From Pyrenula massariospora (taxonomy: Eukaryota > Ascomycota > Eurotiomycetes > Pyrenulales > Pyrenulaceae): a DNA stretch of 64,000 bases. A model generated the notes under the pieces. It saw only the letters and a list, made by a program, of their open reading frames with translations. It was not told the origin of the DNA and did not search any database. Positions 47,899 to 59,253 of the stretch are shown one piece after another (position 1 is the stretch's first letter; each line of letters opens with the position of its first letter). The stretch covers positions 62,001 through 126,000 of the forward strand of contig JAGFMI010000006.1 of the NCBI GenBank assembly GCA_021030905.1, in the 5' to 3' direction. The position numbers and the translations under genes are program-made.

Positions 47899-48851
47899 CG
47901 TTGCGGCTTGACGATTTTAATGCGATACTGGGCTTTCAGTACACACATTGTTGCAGCATGCTCGCTTCTGGTAGATATCTCGTCCAGAAGAGCAGATTTG
48001 GATGGTTGCGTCGAACGTCATATAAAGCCAGGTGTTTATAACTGCTACCTCCTCCGAGCCGCGGAAAAATTTCTTTGGGTCTGCAGCTTCCCGGAGCGGA
48101 AGCGCCCTTCAGCTTCGGCCCCCTGACCTCCTTCCTATTAAACTTTCAACCTTCTAAACATTCTATCTCCCGTCATAACTCGATATAAGCATTTCTTTGA
48201 AAGGGGATAACTATCAGTCAATTGATTCTTTTCGGATTTGGCAGTGTCACATCGACGTCGTTCCACTGTAGCCATAACGGCGAAGGTAGCTGCCCCAAAA
48301 AGGAGGGAGCCGGGTTGCTGTGGAATGATTGCAATTAAATGAGTATTGGTTGCTTATATCGAGACCCGACTGGTACCAGCAGAACCCGGATACATGCAAC
48401 TGCCTTATCACCCAAGCTTCAAGTTTTCTTCCAATCTCTATAGTCCAAGGTCTTTACAGACGTATTTCTGGACCTGAGATGCTCAGAAGGCGGCCGTTGG
48501 CAGTTGAAAAGGGTTTATTTGACCTGTGAAAAGCACAATCCACGCGAAGCCCCGGATGCTTATAAGGCGGTTTCAGTCTAATCCAAATCTCAAATCGCGC
48601 TTTAAATAAGAGATTCCATAGTGCATAAGGCATGAAATTATCATTTTGTCTATGGAACCCGTCATTGGCTTTGTCTCGTAGCACTTGACAACCCGAAATG
48701 CCCCAAAGTCACTAGAGGCTATGAGTTAACTTTTGTGTTAAAAGAGCTCGTAGCAAAACTCGAAACGTGAACACCGAAAGCCCTTTCTCGTCGAGGCCGG
48801 CCAAGCGTCAACTCTCAGTAATAGCTTTGTGAATGCGGTCCAGCAAACATC
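47899..48851. other. Intergenic stretch
   Basis: About 950 bases upstream of hrd3 and past the 3' end of the coilin-like gene. Short open frames on both strands, none with resemblance. Nothing else recognised. Confidence 0.35.
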
Positions 48852-51800
48852 TCACCAAGACGACCTCTGACTGCCATCCACCCTCATTCCTTTCCTCCAC
48901 CCAGCCACAATGTTTGAACCCCGTGTCCGCCTCCGCAGACTCATCTTCCTCTGCGACTGCTGTGAGCTTTGTTCAGCTTTAACGTTCTGCGATGACATGT
49001 ATTCACTGTCGTCATCACTGCCCACGTTCGGGCTTCTACTTCTAATCGGAGAGCTAGAGGTGTCTTGTGTCAAATCAACGATCTGCGATCCTTCCGGTAT
49101 CTGGGTGGCTGGCTGGTCGATAGAGTTGAGACTCTGGCTTTCCCCGGTCTTTCTTCTGTTCCCAGCAGGTTTGCCATCCGCCGTTGTCCTGGTTGTCGTT
49201 TCCTCAACAGTAGGTTGTTCAAATTTCGAGCCAGATCTCGTGCGACCCGGAGTCATTTGACCTGAGCTAGAGGGAGGAACTGGAGTGGAAGACTTTTCTC
49301 GAGACGGCTGTCTGCGTTTTCGGTGGACAACTTTGAGAGAAGCTGGGGATCCACCAGGGGAGCGAGTGCTGGACACCAGATTGCTGATGCTTGGAAGGTC
49401 CGAGAAGTCGTCCTCCTCGGAAAATGCAGCGCCGTCAGACTGGCTGTAGCTGATGTGGAAAGGATTTGTGACGCGCGCGTTGATTGGTGATGGTTCCGTC
49501 TCGTCAACGGTGGATTTGAGAGACTCCGTATGTGGCTCCTCAATCTCGGATGGGCTGGCTCTCTGAGCCATCGCCTGGGACTCGTGGCCAGTTTGGTGGA
49601 GAAGAGGAGAATGCCTATCACTAGCTATGGCTGGTGTGGTAAGGCTGAAATCGGGGGCCTTGGTCTCTGAAGCTGGAGGTAAACGTGGATAATGCACACT
49701 AGAAGCGAATATGTCCTCCTTTCCCTCGTTCTCAACAGCCGCAGTAATTTCAAGATCATCCCTCGTAATTGAACTCCTCTCATGAGGAGAGTCGACTGGC
49801 CGAGGACTTGAATCAAATCCAGCGAAGACCGGTTCAGATATGCTCTCAAAATTTCGATCTTGATCTTTAGCAGTAGAGATCTCTGAGGGAATCCTCCGAT
49901 CAGGCAAAGCACCATCACCTCCCTCGGACTCACGACTCTGCCCATGTTCGTTATACCGGTTTTGCGCTGCTAGCTCATCAAGAGCTGAATTTACTGATAA
50001 ATTTGTTTGAGGCTGAAGCTCGGAATTGATGCCAGACTCGAAGCCAGCCTCTGTCATCAAGGCCGATATCTCTTGCCTACGAGGTGTTGTGATGGTGGGT
50101 GATACCTTGTGAGACCCTTTATCGACGTTATTGCTTTCTCCCTCGTGCATCTGGGAGTCGCCATGGCTCAATGTATGCGAGGTCTCCTCGCCTTGTTCAT
50201 CTTGGTCGGTAGACTCGGTCAATGGCGCTTCCTGCACCAACTTCGGCCCAAACAGGTTGTCAAATTGAACCTGCATAACGGTTGGATCATCTTCATCGTT
50301 TTCGAACTCATCTAACCTAGTCAAATTTGGAATCGAAGTGGCTTCTTGATCTCTGTTTGCGATCTTGACCTCCAAGGTCCCGTCTTCAGAAACACTTTCA
50401 ACTTTAGCGGTAAGATAGTCAGATACAAAAGGCTGAAATGCAGAGCCCATCTGGAGTATCTGGTACGCAATGACAGCCCCCGGAACAGCTTTTGAAGGCG
50501 TCAGATCCGGCAGCTCGGTAATATCCTTCGGTAAACTCGGTAAGTCTTTGGTGGGCTCTTCAGGGCTCAAGGCGGATAGATCATGATTCTCCCTCATTAG
50601 TTGGTCGCGAACAGCCTCATTGAATTCTGCAGGGGAGGAAAGCTTGTTCGGTAGGTCGTCTGGCTTTCCTGGCCCAGTCTTTTTGTCTCCGGAAATCGCC
50701 TGCCGGTACTTCCCCTGCTTGTTGCCGCTGTCACGTGATTGAATATGGGTTATTGCTTCTTGATCCCAGCCCTGAACAAAAGGGAAAGGTGGTACGCTTA
50801 TGGTCATACCGTCATGTTGACATTCCACAGCAGACACGATCAATTTGTCGTGCCAGTCAGGCGTAGCACCCACGGATTTCGATGGTTGGACATGCTCATG
50901 GGTTCCTGCTTCCAGGGATGGCTCAGTAGCTGTGTTTTTCCCCGTAGGTCTCACGATCGGCCGCCTCTTCCCTTCGCTCGCAAATTTCTCCATAAGCTGA
51001 CGTTCTGCAGATTTTGATCTTGGAGTCCGTACGCCTAGCGACCCAAATACCAGTCGTCGAGAGCTCTCAATGTCTAACCTGGCCCTTTTATGAACTGGTT
51101 CTGACACTGAAGTGGGTTGGGAAACGCTTTCCGCTGAAATGCTTTTCACTGGGGTAATAGCGTCACTCCTGCATGGCGCCAATGCGCCTACCTGTTTCTT
51201 CTCCGTAGTGAGAATTCTATAGTCCATGGGTTCTGCGATCTTAGGAGCATGGCCGACGATTTTGAGCCTAGAAGTTAGTGGCTGTTCCGTTGATTCGGGT
51301 CTGGGTTCAGGTTCAGTGATTCGGTCACTCTCTCCCTCTAATAGTCCAAGCAGATTATTTCTCCTAGCCTCTAAGTCATCATTCTCTTTGAGCATGCTTT
51401 TGTTGTCTGGCACAATCTGAGGATTAACAGATTCTTTAAATTGTCGGAGCTCCTCAAAGTCAGCAGCTTCATTCAACACCCCTTGTTCTTTGAGCTTGTT
51501 CAGCATTCGGCGTTCCCGTTGACGCTTGTTATTGTTCTTCGTCTTTTTCAACCCTTGGCCAGGAGGAGCACTCTGCGTTGATTGAGCAGATTTGACAGGA
51601 AAATGGGTTGGCTGCCGTTGACTTTTTGGCTTGGAAGGTATAACTTCTGGGGGCAAACTGGCTGAGGATTTAGAGTAAATGCTTGATGAGTCGGATAACG
51701 GAGATTGAATGCCAGGATTGAAGTCCGAATTATCGCCAGATTCACTGCTAGACTCTTCGGAGGAGGAGGTAATGCTAGAGGAGGAGGTAGTGCTGGTGGA

Positions 51801-53351
51801 GGAAGTTTCAGAAGTAGGTGTTAGCTGTCGATTGCCTCCACGCTTACGAGAATGGCAATGCTTGCCCACAGCACGTGGTGGTCCTTGCTTTCTTTGATGA
51901 TTCGTTCCAGCCTGTCGACCTCTCGAGTTTTTGGCTTCCCCTGTGACACTGGCATCGCTTGAATCACCATCCGTCGAGGTTTCTTCACTCGACGAAGACT
52001 TTTCGGGACGCTGTCCGGCTCTAAACAGGGCAGATGAACCTATGTTGCCATCTGACTCTGAATCACTAGATGATTCTTCGCTTGGCGAGCGGTTGGGACG
52101 ATGTCGTTGGCTTGTAGAGGATGACTCCGAGTCACTTTCGGTATCTGACTCGGAGTCGCTCTCTGTTGACTCGCTGGAACTCTCTTCGTCGGAAGAGTTC
52201 TGTGGATGATATCTAACCGATCTTATATATGGTTCGGAAGGTCCCGAGTCTGATGAGTCATCGCTTGAGGTTTCTTGCGCTGAGACCCTCTTCTTTATAG
52301 GCTCTTCAGATGAAGATTCATCGCTCGACTCTTCCGAGTCCGATGCATCGAAACGTCTTGGTACTGGTGTTTTCACTACGAGCTTGTTAGCTGCTGATCC
52401 ATCGCTTGATTCTTCTGAATCCGAAGTCTCCCCTGTGGACGACACATTCTCGGGCATAATTTCTGGTGAGCGTTCAGGAGACTCGCCTGGGTGGCTTTCG
52501 AAGGTAACAGTCTTGGTTGTTTTGCTCACAGTGACAGCGCTATTTCTGTCGGAGGATGCAAAGCTTGATTGACGACGATGTTCCAGCAGAGACTGTATCG
52601 GCTCATGACTTCCAGCTGTGCTTGACGTCGCTATGGTCTTTTGACGTTTCGAGGGTCTTGTAAGCTCTTCTGAGATATCCACTCTTTCGTCACTGTTCAG
52701 TTCTGCTTGTATGTCGCGCAGTTCCTTTTCTAAATCCGTGCTGCTACTGTCGTCTTCTTCATCCGAGGAACTGTAGCCCGTAAAATCATCGTCTTCCTCA
52801 TCTTCCTCATCAATTGGCTCGTCATCCTCCCCATGAGCCGTAATAAGATGCCTGCCTAGGTACTGTGGCAAAGCGGCTCCGGAATCAGAGTTGCTCTCAT
52901 CAATTGAAATGTCTTGTTCCAGATCATTTCTCTTTCTCTTCCGTGAGGGGATGGGAGGTATTTCAGGCCGATCGATCTTCCTAAGATAAGGGCGGCCAAA
53001 TGGCACGCCATCAATTAGGTGTCTTCCATCTGATGAAACTTGGTGGCGTCCAGTGATCCTCCTCTGCCGCAAGTCGCTTGTAAGTAAAGGCCGAATCACA
53101 ACCTGGTCGTTTTCTTGAAGAATGTCGATGGTTTGGAAATGCAAGCACTCATAGCCTCCAACTTCCACGACATAGTCTTCGAGGCCCCACTCTCCGCTCT
53201 CTAATGGTACAATTGAATTAATATCCTCTACCAGTTGCGAAATGGTGGCCGACTTGTGAGAGGCAGAATGCTGCGGAAAGGATGGTTGAGAGGTCCAGAG
53301 AATATTTGTAGCCGGTAGGCCGTGGCGGTGAATCGTCACTCGGAGCCGCAT
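48852..53351 (-). CDS. Coilin-like nuclear protein, 1499 residues
   Basis: Coilin organises Cajal bodies, where spliceosomal and other small nuclear RNPs mature. The frame is a single 4.5-kb exon. The N-terminus (MRLRVTIHRHGLPATNILWT... through LQENDQVVIRPLLTSDLRQR, residues 1-115) looks like the ubiquitin-like coilin N-domain, and basic RKRKR follows. About 800 residues of Ser/Asp/Glu-rich disorder come next, with repeated ESSSE and SDSES blocks. Around 945-1040 is a segment starting AVPGAVIAYQILQMGSAFQP with VSDYLTAKVESVSEDGTLEV after it, ending near FDNLFGPKLV. This resembles coilin's atypical Tudor domain (pattern GAxIAFKLLE...SDYKEGR, from memory). The C-terminal 450 residues are disordered and end with a basic RRRTRG patch. 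The coilin assignment is inference from this architecture; a lineage-specific nuclear protein is the alternative. Confidence 0.7.
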   Translation of the reverse strand: MRLRVTIHRHGLPATNILWTSQPSFPQHSASHKSATISQLVEDINSIVPLESGEWGLEDYVVEVGGYECLHFQTIDILQENDQVVIRPLLTSDLRQRRITGRHQVSSDGRHLIDGVPFGRPYLRKIDRPEIPPIPSRKRKRNDLEQDISIDESNSDSGAALPQYLGRHLITAHGEDDEPIDEEDEEDDDFTGYSSSDEEDDSSSTDLEKELRDIQAELNSDERVDISEELTRPSKRQKTIATSSTAGSHEPIQSLLEHRRQSSFASSDRNSAVTVSKTTKTVTFESHPGESPERSPEIMPENVSSTGETSDSEESSDGSAANKLVVKTPVPRRFDASDSEESSDESSSEEPIKKRVSAQETSSDDSSDSGPSEPYIRSVRYHPQNSSDEESSSESTESDSESDTESDSESSSTSQRHRPNRSPSEESSSDSESDGNIGSSALFRAGQRPEKSSSSEETSTDGDSSDASVTGEAKNSRGRQAGTNHQRKQGPPRAVGKHCHSRKRGGNRQLTPTSETSSTSTTSSSSITSSSEESSSESGDNSDFNPGIQSPLSDSSSIYSKSSASLPPEVIPSKPKSQRQPTHFPVKSAQSTQSAPPGQGLKKTKNNNKRQRERRMLNKLKEQGVLNEAADFEELRQFKESVNPQIVPDNKSMLKENDDLEARRNNLLGLLEGESDRITEPEPRPESTEQPLTSRLKIVGHAPKIAEPMDYRILTTEKKQVGALAPCRSDAITPVKSISAESVSQPTSVSEPVHKRARLDIESSRRLVFGSLGVRTPRSKSAERQLMEKFASEGKRRPIVRPTGKNTATEPSLEAGTHEHVQPSKSVGATPDWHDKLIVSAVECQHDGMTISVPPFPFVQGWDQEAITHIQSRDSGNKQGKYRQAISGDKKTGPGKPDDLPNKLSSPAEFNEAVRDQLMRENHDLSALSPEEPTKDLPSLPKDITELPDLTPSKAVPGAVIAYQILQMGSAFQPFVSDYLTAKVESVSEDGTLEVKIANRDQEATSIPNLTRLDEFENDEDDPTVMQVQFDNLFGPKLVQEAPLTESTDQDEQGEETSHTLSHGDSQMHEGESNNVDKGSHKVSPTITTPRRQEISALMTEAGFESGINSELQPQTNLSVNSALDELAAQNRYNEHGQSRESEGGDGALPDRRIPSEISTAKDQDRNFESISEPVFAGFDSSPRPVDSPHERSSITRDDLEITAAVENEGKEDIFASSVHYPRLPPASETKAPDFSLTTPAIASDRHSPLLHQTGHESQAMAQRASPSEIEEPHTESLKSTVDETEPSPINARVTNPFHISYSQSDGAAFSEEDDFSDLPSISNLVSSTRSPGGSPASLKVVHRKRRQPSREKSSTPVPPSSSGQMTPGRTRSGSKFEQPTVEETTTRTTADGKPAGNRRKTGESQSLNSIDQPATQIPEGSQIVDLTQDTSSSPIRSRSPNVGSDDDSEYMSSQNVKAEQSSQQSQRKMSLRRRTRGSNIVAGWRKGMRVDGSQRSSW

Positions 53352-53805
53352 GGTATGGGCTAATCAGGGGAAGCCAGCGACTCAAGATCTGAGAGCTGTC
53401 CTTAGATATCCCAGATCATCGCAACGCTTCCATCAGTAGCCACCGGTTGATTGGTGTAAAGTGTGTGTGTGTGTGTTTACGATAGCGGTGACAGTGAAAT
53501 TGGAGAAATGCGGGGGAGAGCGGAAGGCGCGTTATCCTCGTACGCCACTCTATTTACGCTGATCCCTGCAAGATGCCTTACTTTAGCAAAGTCTAGGAGC
53601 TGGACGAGCTGTTTCTCGCTTCTACTGCTTCTGGGCAAGCAGGAAATTTATGATAGACTTTACATCTAATATGTGCAAGGATATCTCAAACGTCAATTGG
53701 AAAGTTTCGATGTCCCAGGCAAACCAACCGCTAAATCTAAGAGTCCCCACCCTAACGCCTTGCAGATCGTCCATAGTGTTAAATTCCAACATGTAATTTA
53801 CAAGA
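53352..53805. other. Intergenic stretch with a GT microsatellite
   Basis: A (GT)8 run lies at 53461-53476, about 110 bp upstream of the coilin-like start codon. No supported coding sequence. Confidence 0.5.
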
Positions 53806-55731
53806 TCATGGCTTACTAGTCTCCTCCTCAATCTTGGAACTCTTTGGAGCTTGGAGAGATGGGCGAGGAGGCAGCTCTGGGGCATTGTCATCCTGCAAGG
53901 ACGATCCTGCAAATGGCCTGATATTGTTGCTAGAAAACAGACGTTCGCTAACTCTTCTTCCGATTCCTGAGCTCTTCTCTGAGCCCTGTGTGGGCGAGCT
54001 AGTCTCTGAAGGGCTATAATCTCGTCGAGGACCATCCACGGGCGCAATGTCCTCAGCCATCGCATCTTCATAGCTTGGTGGTGCTTCATCCGGAATAACA
54101 AAATCGTCATGCATTCCAGCTTGCGCTGGAGCTCCACTAAAAGAGCTCTCATTAGACGGTGTAGGAGGCATATGAGGAGTTGACGACGGCTGTAGAGTAT
54201 CTGGTCGATGGGGCATTGGCTGTGAAGGAGGGCTCGTATTTAGGGCATGCAAGAGAGCTGGTGGTGGAGCGATGCCAGAATAGACTGTAACAGGCAGCCT
54301 CAACGGAAGAACAATTAATTCAGACTGCGGGTTGTTAGCATTCCAACGACAAAAAGCTATGCAAATATTTTGTGAACATAAATTATGAACTCTAATGTTC
54401 AGCAGACGCGGAAGGGCAACAGACCTTAACAGCGCCGGGCGAACCGCGGGACAGTCCAACTCGAACATCCAACTCGTAAGAGCGAGAGATATTGCACGCA
54501 TCAAAAGACGGCGCTACGGTATTAGGCAGGCGTATATTATCCCAGAACCTCGCTGGTATTTTCCATTCTTTATTGGGAGGGTCTAGAGGGTTACCGATCG
54601 GTATATTCATGTTGGATTGTGACATTAAAACCCACGTTCCAGATTCCGTCCTTGTAAGATCGTGGGCACGGACATTGGTGTATCCTATCAGCTCTATTTG
54701 AAGAACCTGAAGCGAGATGGTCTCTGTGCTGGCGTTAAGACGCTGCAAAAGTATCCGAAGAGGTAGGGGCTCATTGCACGTAATAATTGCGGGATTTGGG
54801 AGTCGGACATCGACCTGGATTCTGGAAGGCTCTGCAGTGTCTTGAATGCTCGTCTCGGATTCGCGTCTGAACAAGCTCCTCTGTGGCGTGTTGTGAGCAG
54901 AAAATTGTTGCTGTCGCCGAGCAAAGGTCTCCTCGTGTCTGTCAGGTGGTCTCGGAGGTTCAATTGGCAAGAATCGGAAATCGGAAAACTGTGCCGTCGG
55001 TATCAGAAAACTAGCAAGCATAGAAAGGTGAGGTTCATACTGCGCGTATATTTTCCCTGTAGAACTGAGGCCGTACTACAGTTGCCTTGACAAAGTATTT
55101 GATCTCAGCTTCGCCTGGAAAACCACTCAAAGAAGGAGGCAAAGTTTTCTTGACATGTCTGTTGCTATCCAATATTCTTCCGGAGATGCTGAGATTGGTT
55201 AGAGGGCTAGGATTGTCCGCGCAGGAATTGTTGAAGGGCAGCTAAGGTAGAGTCAGCTTGAACTCGTGTTGTAGAGCTCCGCTTGTTCAATGCGGTCGAG
55301 GAAGATGACAAATTCCATGAAAGCGGACCTGATCGCTATACCTTGAATCTAAATGGGTATTCGTATTGACCAGGGCTCATCACAAAGCTTGCACTGGTAG
55401 ACGTCTGCTGCTGAACCTCCAGGGAGGGAAATACTGTCGCGACTTTGTAAAGAATCTTATTCATAGAATCAGAATCCGGTCTTTCTCATACTAGTCCGCT
55501 AAAAATGGTTTGGCGGTGGGTTACCTTGTGTTCTTCATATTCCGCTCGCCTACGATTGTCATCGCCATGTCTCCTCGGACCAGCAAGGCGGGTGCGGGAT
55601 TCTCCTTCGAGCTTCACCGCGATAGTAGATATTGTAGCTTCGCTCCGTAGATAGAAAACGACTCTGCCACTGACAAAGTCAAGATTCGTGAAAGTCCCTT
55701 GGTTGCCCTCCAATTGGATCCACAAGGACAT
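53806..55731 (-). CDS. Alpha-arrestin (ART family) with PPxY motif
   Basis: Alpha-arrestins recruit Rsp5/Nedd4 ubiquitin ligases to plasma-membrane transporters for endocytosis. Five exons, 55731-55525, 55455-55342, 55241-55041, 54988-54425 and 54324-53806, all with phase-0 joins, give 534 residues. The arrestin N-domain begins MSLWIQLEGNQGTFTNLDFV and includes AVKLEGESRTRL and MSPGQYEYPFRFKLPFNNSC, then VKKTLPPSLSGFPGEAEIKY. The C-domain includes RIQVDVRLPNPAIITCNEPL and VLQIELIGYTN. The tail is disordered and carries PPSYEDA, a Rsp5 WW-binding site, plus Ser/Pro-rich text. An upstream open frame (55679-55897) overlaps out of frame and is not used. Exon joins are by eye but each restores arrestin text. 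Confidence 0.88.
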
Positions 55732-56401
55732 TGCGAAGGCTGTAGCGAGCCCTAGAAGTTGTCATAGGGCAAATGTTCGCAACGTGCCGCGCGAAGCAGC
55801 TCACGTAGGCGAGCACATCGCCTTGCCCAGAAAGTGGACGAAAAGCTTTAAGAGCTCGAAAGCCCGAGTCTAGCGTTAACTCAGGAGAATGCCACACTCG
55901 TACCCTGAGCGCGCGAAGCTGAAATGTCTAAGCCACAATAGAGACGAATCGCCTCATGCACAGCTTCTGAGGTCGAATTTGGGCCGGGGCCGCAGGGCCT
56001 TGGCAAGGGGGTAGATGGCGAACATCATCCAACGCCAGACCAAACGACTAGTTTACTCCGATGCGTGTAAGCATATGATGCCCACACGTTCTAGCTTTAG
56101 TCATGCAGCTCTAACTCGGCTGAGAGAATGCTCCCTTGCAATTCTATCCAAATGGAACTTTATGGCCCGAGCGGGGCATTGTAGCCTGTTATGCTGAAGG
56201 ACCGCTACTGCACAGCATGGCTTGTTGCTATGAACCATTTAGGTTTGTGGGGCAGTGTTTCTCTTCTACCCTTTCAGGCCAGCTTGCTTCCTCTGTTGCC
56301 TTCCAATGTCATACGTTTCCTTCTCTCCTTCTCTATTCGCCAGCAATAGAGTGTTGTAAGACGAAAACCCTTGTGATCCCACATCTACGACCACGACTGT
56401 C
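55732..56401. promoter_or_regulatory. Divergent region between the arrestin and F-box-like genes
   Basis: The two start codons face away from each other across 670 bases. No named site and no supported coding sequence. Confidence 0.3.
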
Positions 56402-57945
56402 ATGGCTCGCCCAGCACTTACTTCCAGTCCTCTCGTCGACCTCCCATCCGAGATACAGCTTTGCATCCTCGGATATCTCTCTAAGGACCTAAATATTCTC
56501 TGTGACCTTAGCATTACTTGTCACTTTTATCGTGAACTACTAGTTCCCCGCATTTTTCGATGTGTTCGTCTCCGTGAGCACGCTGAAAGTGGCATTCAAG
56601 TCAAAAGTCTTTTAGAGAAAGGGTATGGAGATTTTGCTGAGGAATTGAGATTTGTTGCATGGGCGGAAGATCCGGGAGAGGACTATCTCGACGAGGACGA
56701 CGATGATGAGGAGGAGTATAGAGATGATGGGCAGGGAGAGGGTGATGGAAATGAAATGCTCAAAGAAGTAATCAAGCAAGGAGACGGCGTTTGTGAGGCA
56801 CAAAAAGTATCAGAAGAAGGTTCAGAAAACGAAAGGCTCCGAGAGCTCATGTCAGACGAATCATATGACGTGCTAGCCCATTTGATCAAACTCCCGCGCC
56901 TGCGGACATTGAGCGTGTTCTTTGACATGGACATTGCAAATTGGATGGAAAGCATCCACATTGTCATGGACGCAGAGTCGCCTAAGCTGGTTGTCAAAAA
57001 GGAAAAAAAGCAGAAGTGGCGAAAGCTCTTACGCAGGACCTTTGCCGCTGTTGCAGAAAATGAGCCTGGATGCTGCAGTGTCATGGAGATAAGAAACCTC
57101 GTTCCTAAAGAAGTTTCGGTCTGGCGGGAAGAGAGCTTTCACCGTTTCCTCTCCACTATTGAAGAGTTTCGCATGTCCTTATTCGGTGGTGACAATGGAG
57201 CAGGTACGTAAAGAAGACCTGAACCACCCAAATTTGCAATCTGACGTATTTCCTAGGCTGGAACATTAATACCCAACCTGGATTTATTGACTTCGTATCT
57301 AAACTTCCCGCAGCCTTCACCAACCACCTCCATTCTGCCACGTCTATCACTTTTTCTGCGCATGCGACCGGCCCGGTTGGCCTAGAAGGCGGAAACCATG
57401 CTCCACTACCCATTTCACCAACCGCCTCGCCTTCTCTATTGTCCCTCACGCTCAAACATGTCTTCGTTGGCCCCGAGCTAGTTTCCTTCCTGGACTCACA
57501 CCAGTGTCTCCAATCACTCCATCTGGATCAGTGCTATGCATCTATAGACGATGGCATGGCCGACAATCCCATGTCCTGGGCTGAATTTTTCACCTCGATC
57601 TCCTCCACGGAACTGCCCAATCTCCAAAGCTTTACCGTCTCCGACACAGAAGAGGATCCAGACAGCGGCAAGCAATCAGGAATACCAATCCAGGGCTTTC
57701 AAGATAACGAAGATGACGAGCCGATTCGGGCAATAAGAGACGCTCTGGAAGAGGAAAGGAGCAAAGGTCCAGAGGGGAAAAGGCTCTTTAGCTATACGAG
57801 TCTGGATGGAAAGTATGGAATGGTCTTCAACGAGGAAGAGGAGGATCGCGAGAGATTCTGGCAGGGGGAGGACTGGGGCGCTTTTAAGGCAGTGATGCAG
57901 AAGATCAAGGCGAACCGAGCAGAGCGGGCGGAGACTAGGGCGTAG
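56402..57945 (+). CDS. F-box-like protein, function unknown
   Basis: Two exons (56402-57203 and 57257-57945) with a phase-1 join give 496 residues. The N-terminus reads SSPLVDLPSEIQLCILGYLS, then DLSITCHFYRELLVPRIFR (about 7-55), an F-box-like pattern that would bind Skp1 in an SCF ubiquitin ligase. A strongly acidic run (DEDDDDEEEYRDDGQGEGDG, about 98-117) follows. The rest contains leucine-patterned stretches such as LSLTLKHVFVGPEL and LQSLHLDQCYASI, in keeping with a degenerate leucine-rich substrate domain. Many fungal genomes carry large families of such proteins with no known target. Its 3' end is only about 95 bp from the convergent pet117 end. Confidence 0.7.
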
Positions 57946-58039
57946 AATGATAGACGCAGGAGGAAGGCTCTGTACAGAAAGACTCCAATAGCCGTAGAAG
58001 TTTTCGGAGACAGCATGCAAATTACGGCAACTCGGATTC

Positions 58040-58335
58040 TTAGTCTCCGGCAGGAGGTTTATGGTCGGACACTGTCTGGACTTTCCGGTATTCGTCTTCA
58101 AGTTTCTTTTGCATCTCGAAGTCTGCCTGACGCTCTCTCTTGATCTGCTGTCGTTCCATGTCTCGAACAACTCCGGCATGCATAGCCTGAGATATCGGTC
58201 AGCTTCATGTGAATCGAAGAAAAATTCTGTAGGTCCAACCGCTTTTTCTGCCGTCTGCGCCCAGTGGACGAACCAGATGATGCCCACAGTACCGATGGTA
58301 GTGCCCAGCAGTGTAAGCTTAGAAGCGGTCGACAT
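58040..58335 (-). CDS. pet117: Cytochrome c oxidase assembly factor Pet117
   Basis: Pet117 is a small inner-membrane protein that links haem a synthesis (Cox15) with oxidase assembly. Two exons (58335-58240 and 58186-58040) give 80 residues. Exon 1 reads MSTASKLTLLGTTIGTVGII, then WFVHWAQTAEKA: a single span. Exon 2 reads AMHAGVVRDMERQQIKRERQ, then ADFEMQKKLEDEYRKVQ, a basic/acidic helix typical of the family. Unspliced, the frame runs on into nonsense, so the intron (gttgga...ctcag) is required; its donor is weak. A Met six codons upstream (58353) is also in frame. Its start is about 305 bp from the divergent vma10 start. Confidence 0.92.
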
Positions 58336-58640
58336 AGTAGTCGAAGCAGGCAAGATCGTGTAATCCTACCGTCAATCAGGTGATGACAGTCAGAAAAGCT
58401 TTGATTGAGGTTGAATGTTGTATCAATGATAGAACCGACAAAACCTTCCCCCCAATTCTCCGATTCTCAAATGCCAAGCTGTGACAGGCTCGAGGTCGAG
58501 CTGACAAGGGAGCTTTGGCCAATCAACCAGCAACAGGACCTGCCCCCACGTCCAGTCTGTCTGGTGCGCATCTGAGCATCTATTACAAGTGTTTGAGAAC
58601 GGCACCACAAAGGGTAGATTCGAGGTGCCAAACTACCATA

Positions 58641-59253
58641 ATGGTTGGTCAATGCGCTCAAGCTGAGGTCAAGACTAACGCAGCATCTTACAGTCTGCTC
58701 AAAATTCGGCTGGCATCCAAACGCTGCTTGACGTGAGCCCGACCATTCTATGGGGAACGTTTACTTGTTAACTTTACGTCGCCAGTCCGAGAAAGAAGCA
58801 CAAAAGATTGTACAAAAAGGTTAGATGCTTTGCCGATTAGTGAATGATCTTATCTATAACGCATGCTAATTCATCTACAGCGAGAGAATGTTCGTCAACC
58901 TCAAATATTGAAGATTTTAGAAGCCCTAACACCTCTAGACCGGACGAAAAGAGTTAAAGATGCCAAAGCAGAAGCTCAGAAAGAAATAGAAGAATATCGA
59001 AAACAGAAAGAAGAAGAATTCAAAAAGTTTGAGGCAGAGGTACATGACGATTCCTGCGGCTGTGGCCTGGTAGGTCGAGCTAATGGCTCTCTAGCAATCA
59101 AGCGGCAACAAAAAGGCAGAAGAAGATGCAAACAGAGACGCCGAGGCGCAATTAAAAGCGATCGAGGAGGCGGGTAAGAAGAAAGGCGACCAAGTGGTTG
59201 CAAACTTGGTCAAGGCCGTTACAGATGTACAGCCTGAAGTCCCAGAGCGGTGA
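58641..59253 (+). CDS. vma10: V-type ATPase subunit G
   Basis: Subunit G is part of the peripheral stalk of the vacuolar proton pump. I read six exons: 58641-58643 (ATG only), 58694-58732, 58786-58819, 58881-58889 (9 bp), 58939-59039 and 59095-59253, giving 114 residues, the length of yeast Vma10. Spliced text: M, SAQNSAGIQTLLD, SEKEAQKIVQKAREYRTKRV, KDAKAEAQKEIEEYRKQKEE, then EFKKFEAEQSSGNKKAEEDA and a C-terminal helix ending VQPEVPER. Each join restores the well-known family sequence, and all five introns have GT and AG ends. Without the 9-bp exon the KAREYR block is lost. The six-exon layout in 613 bases makes automatic annotation likely to fail here. Confidence 0.93.
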
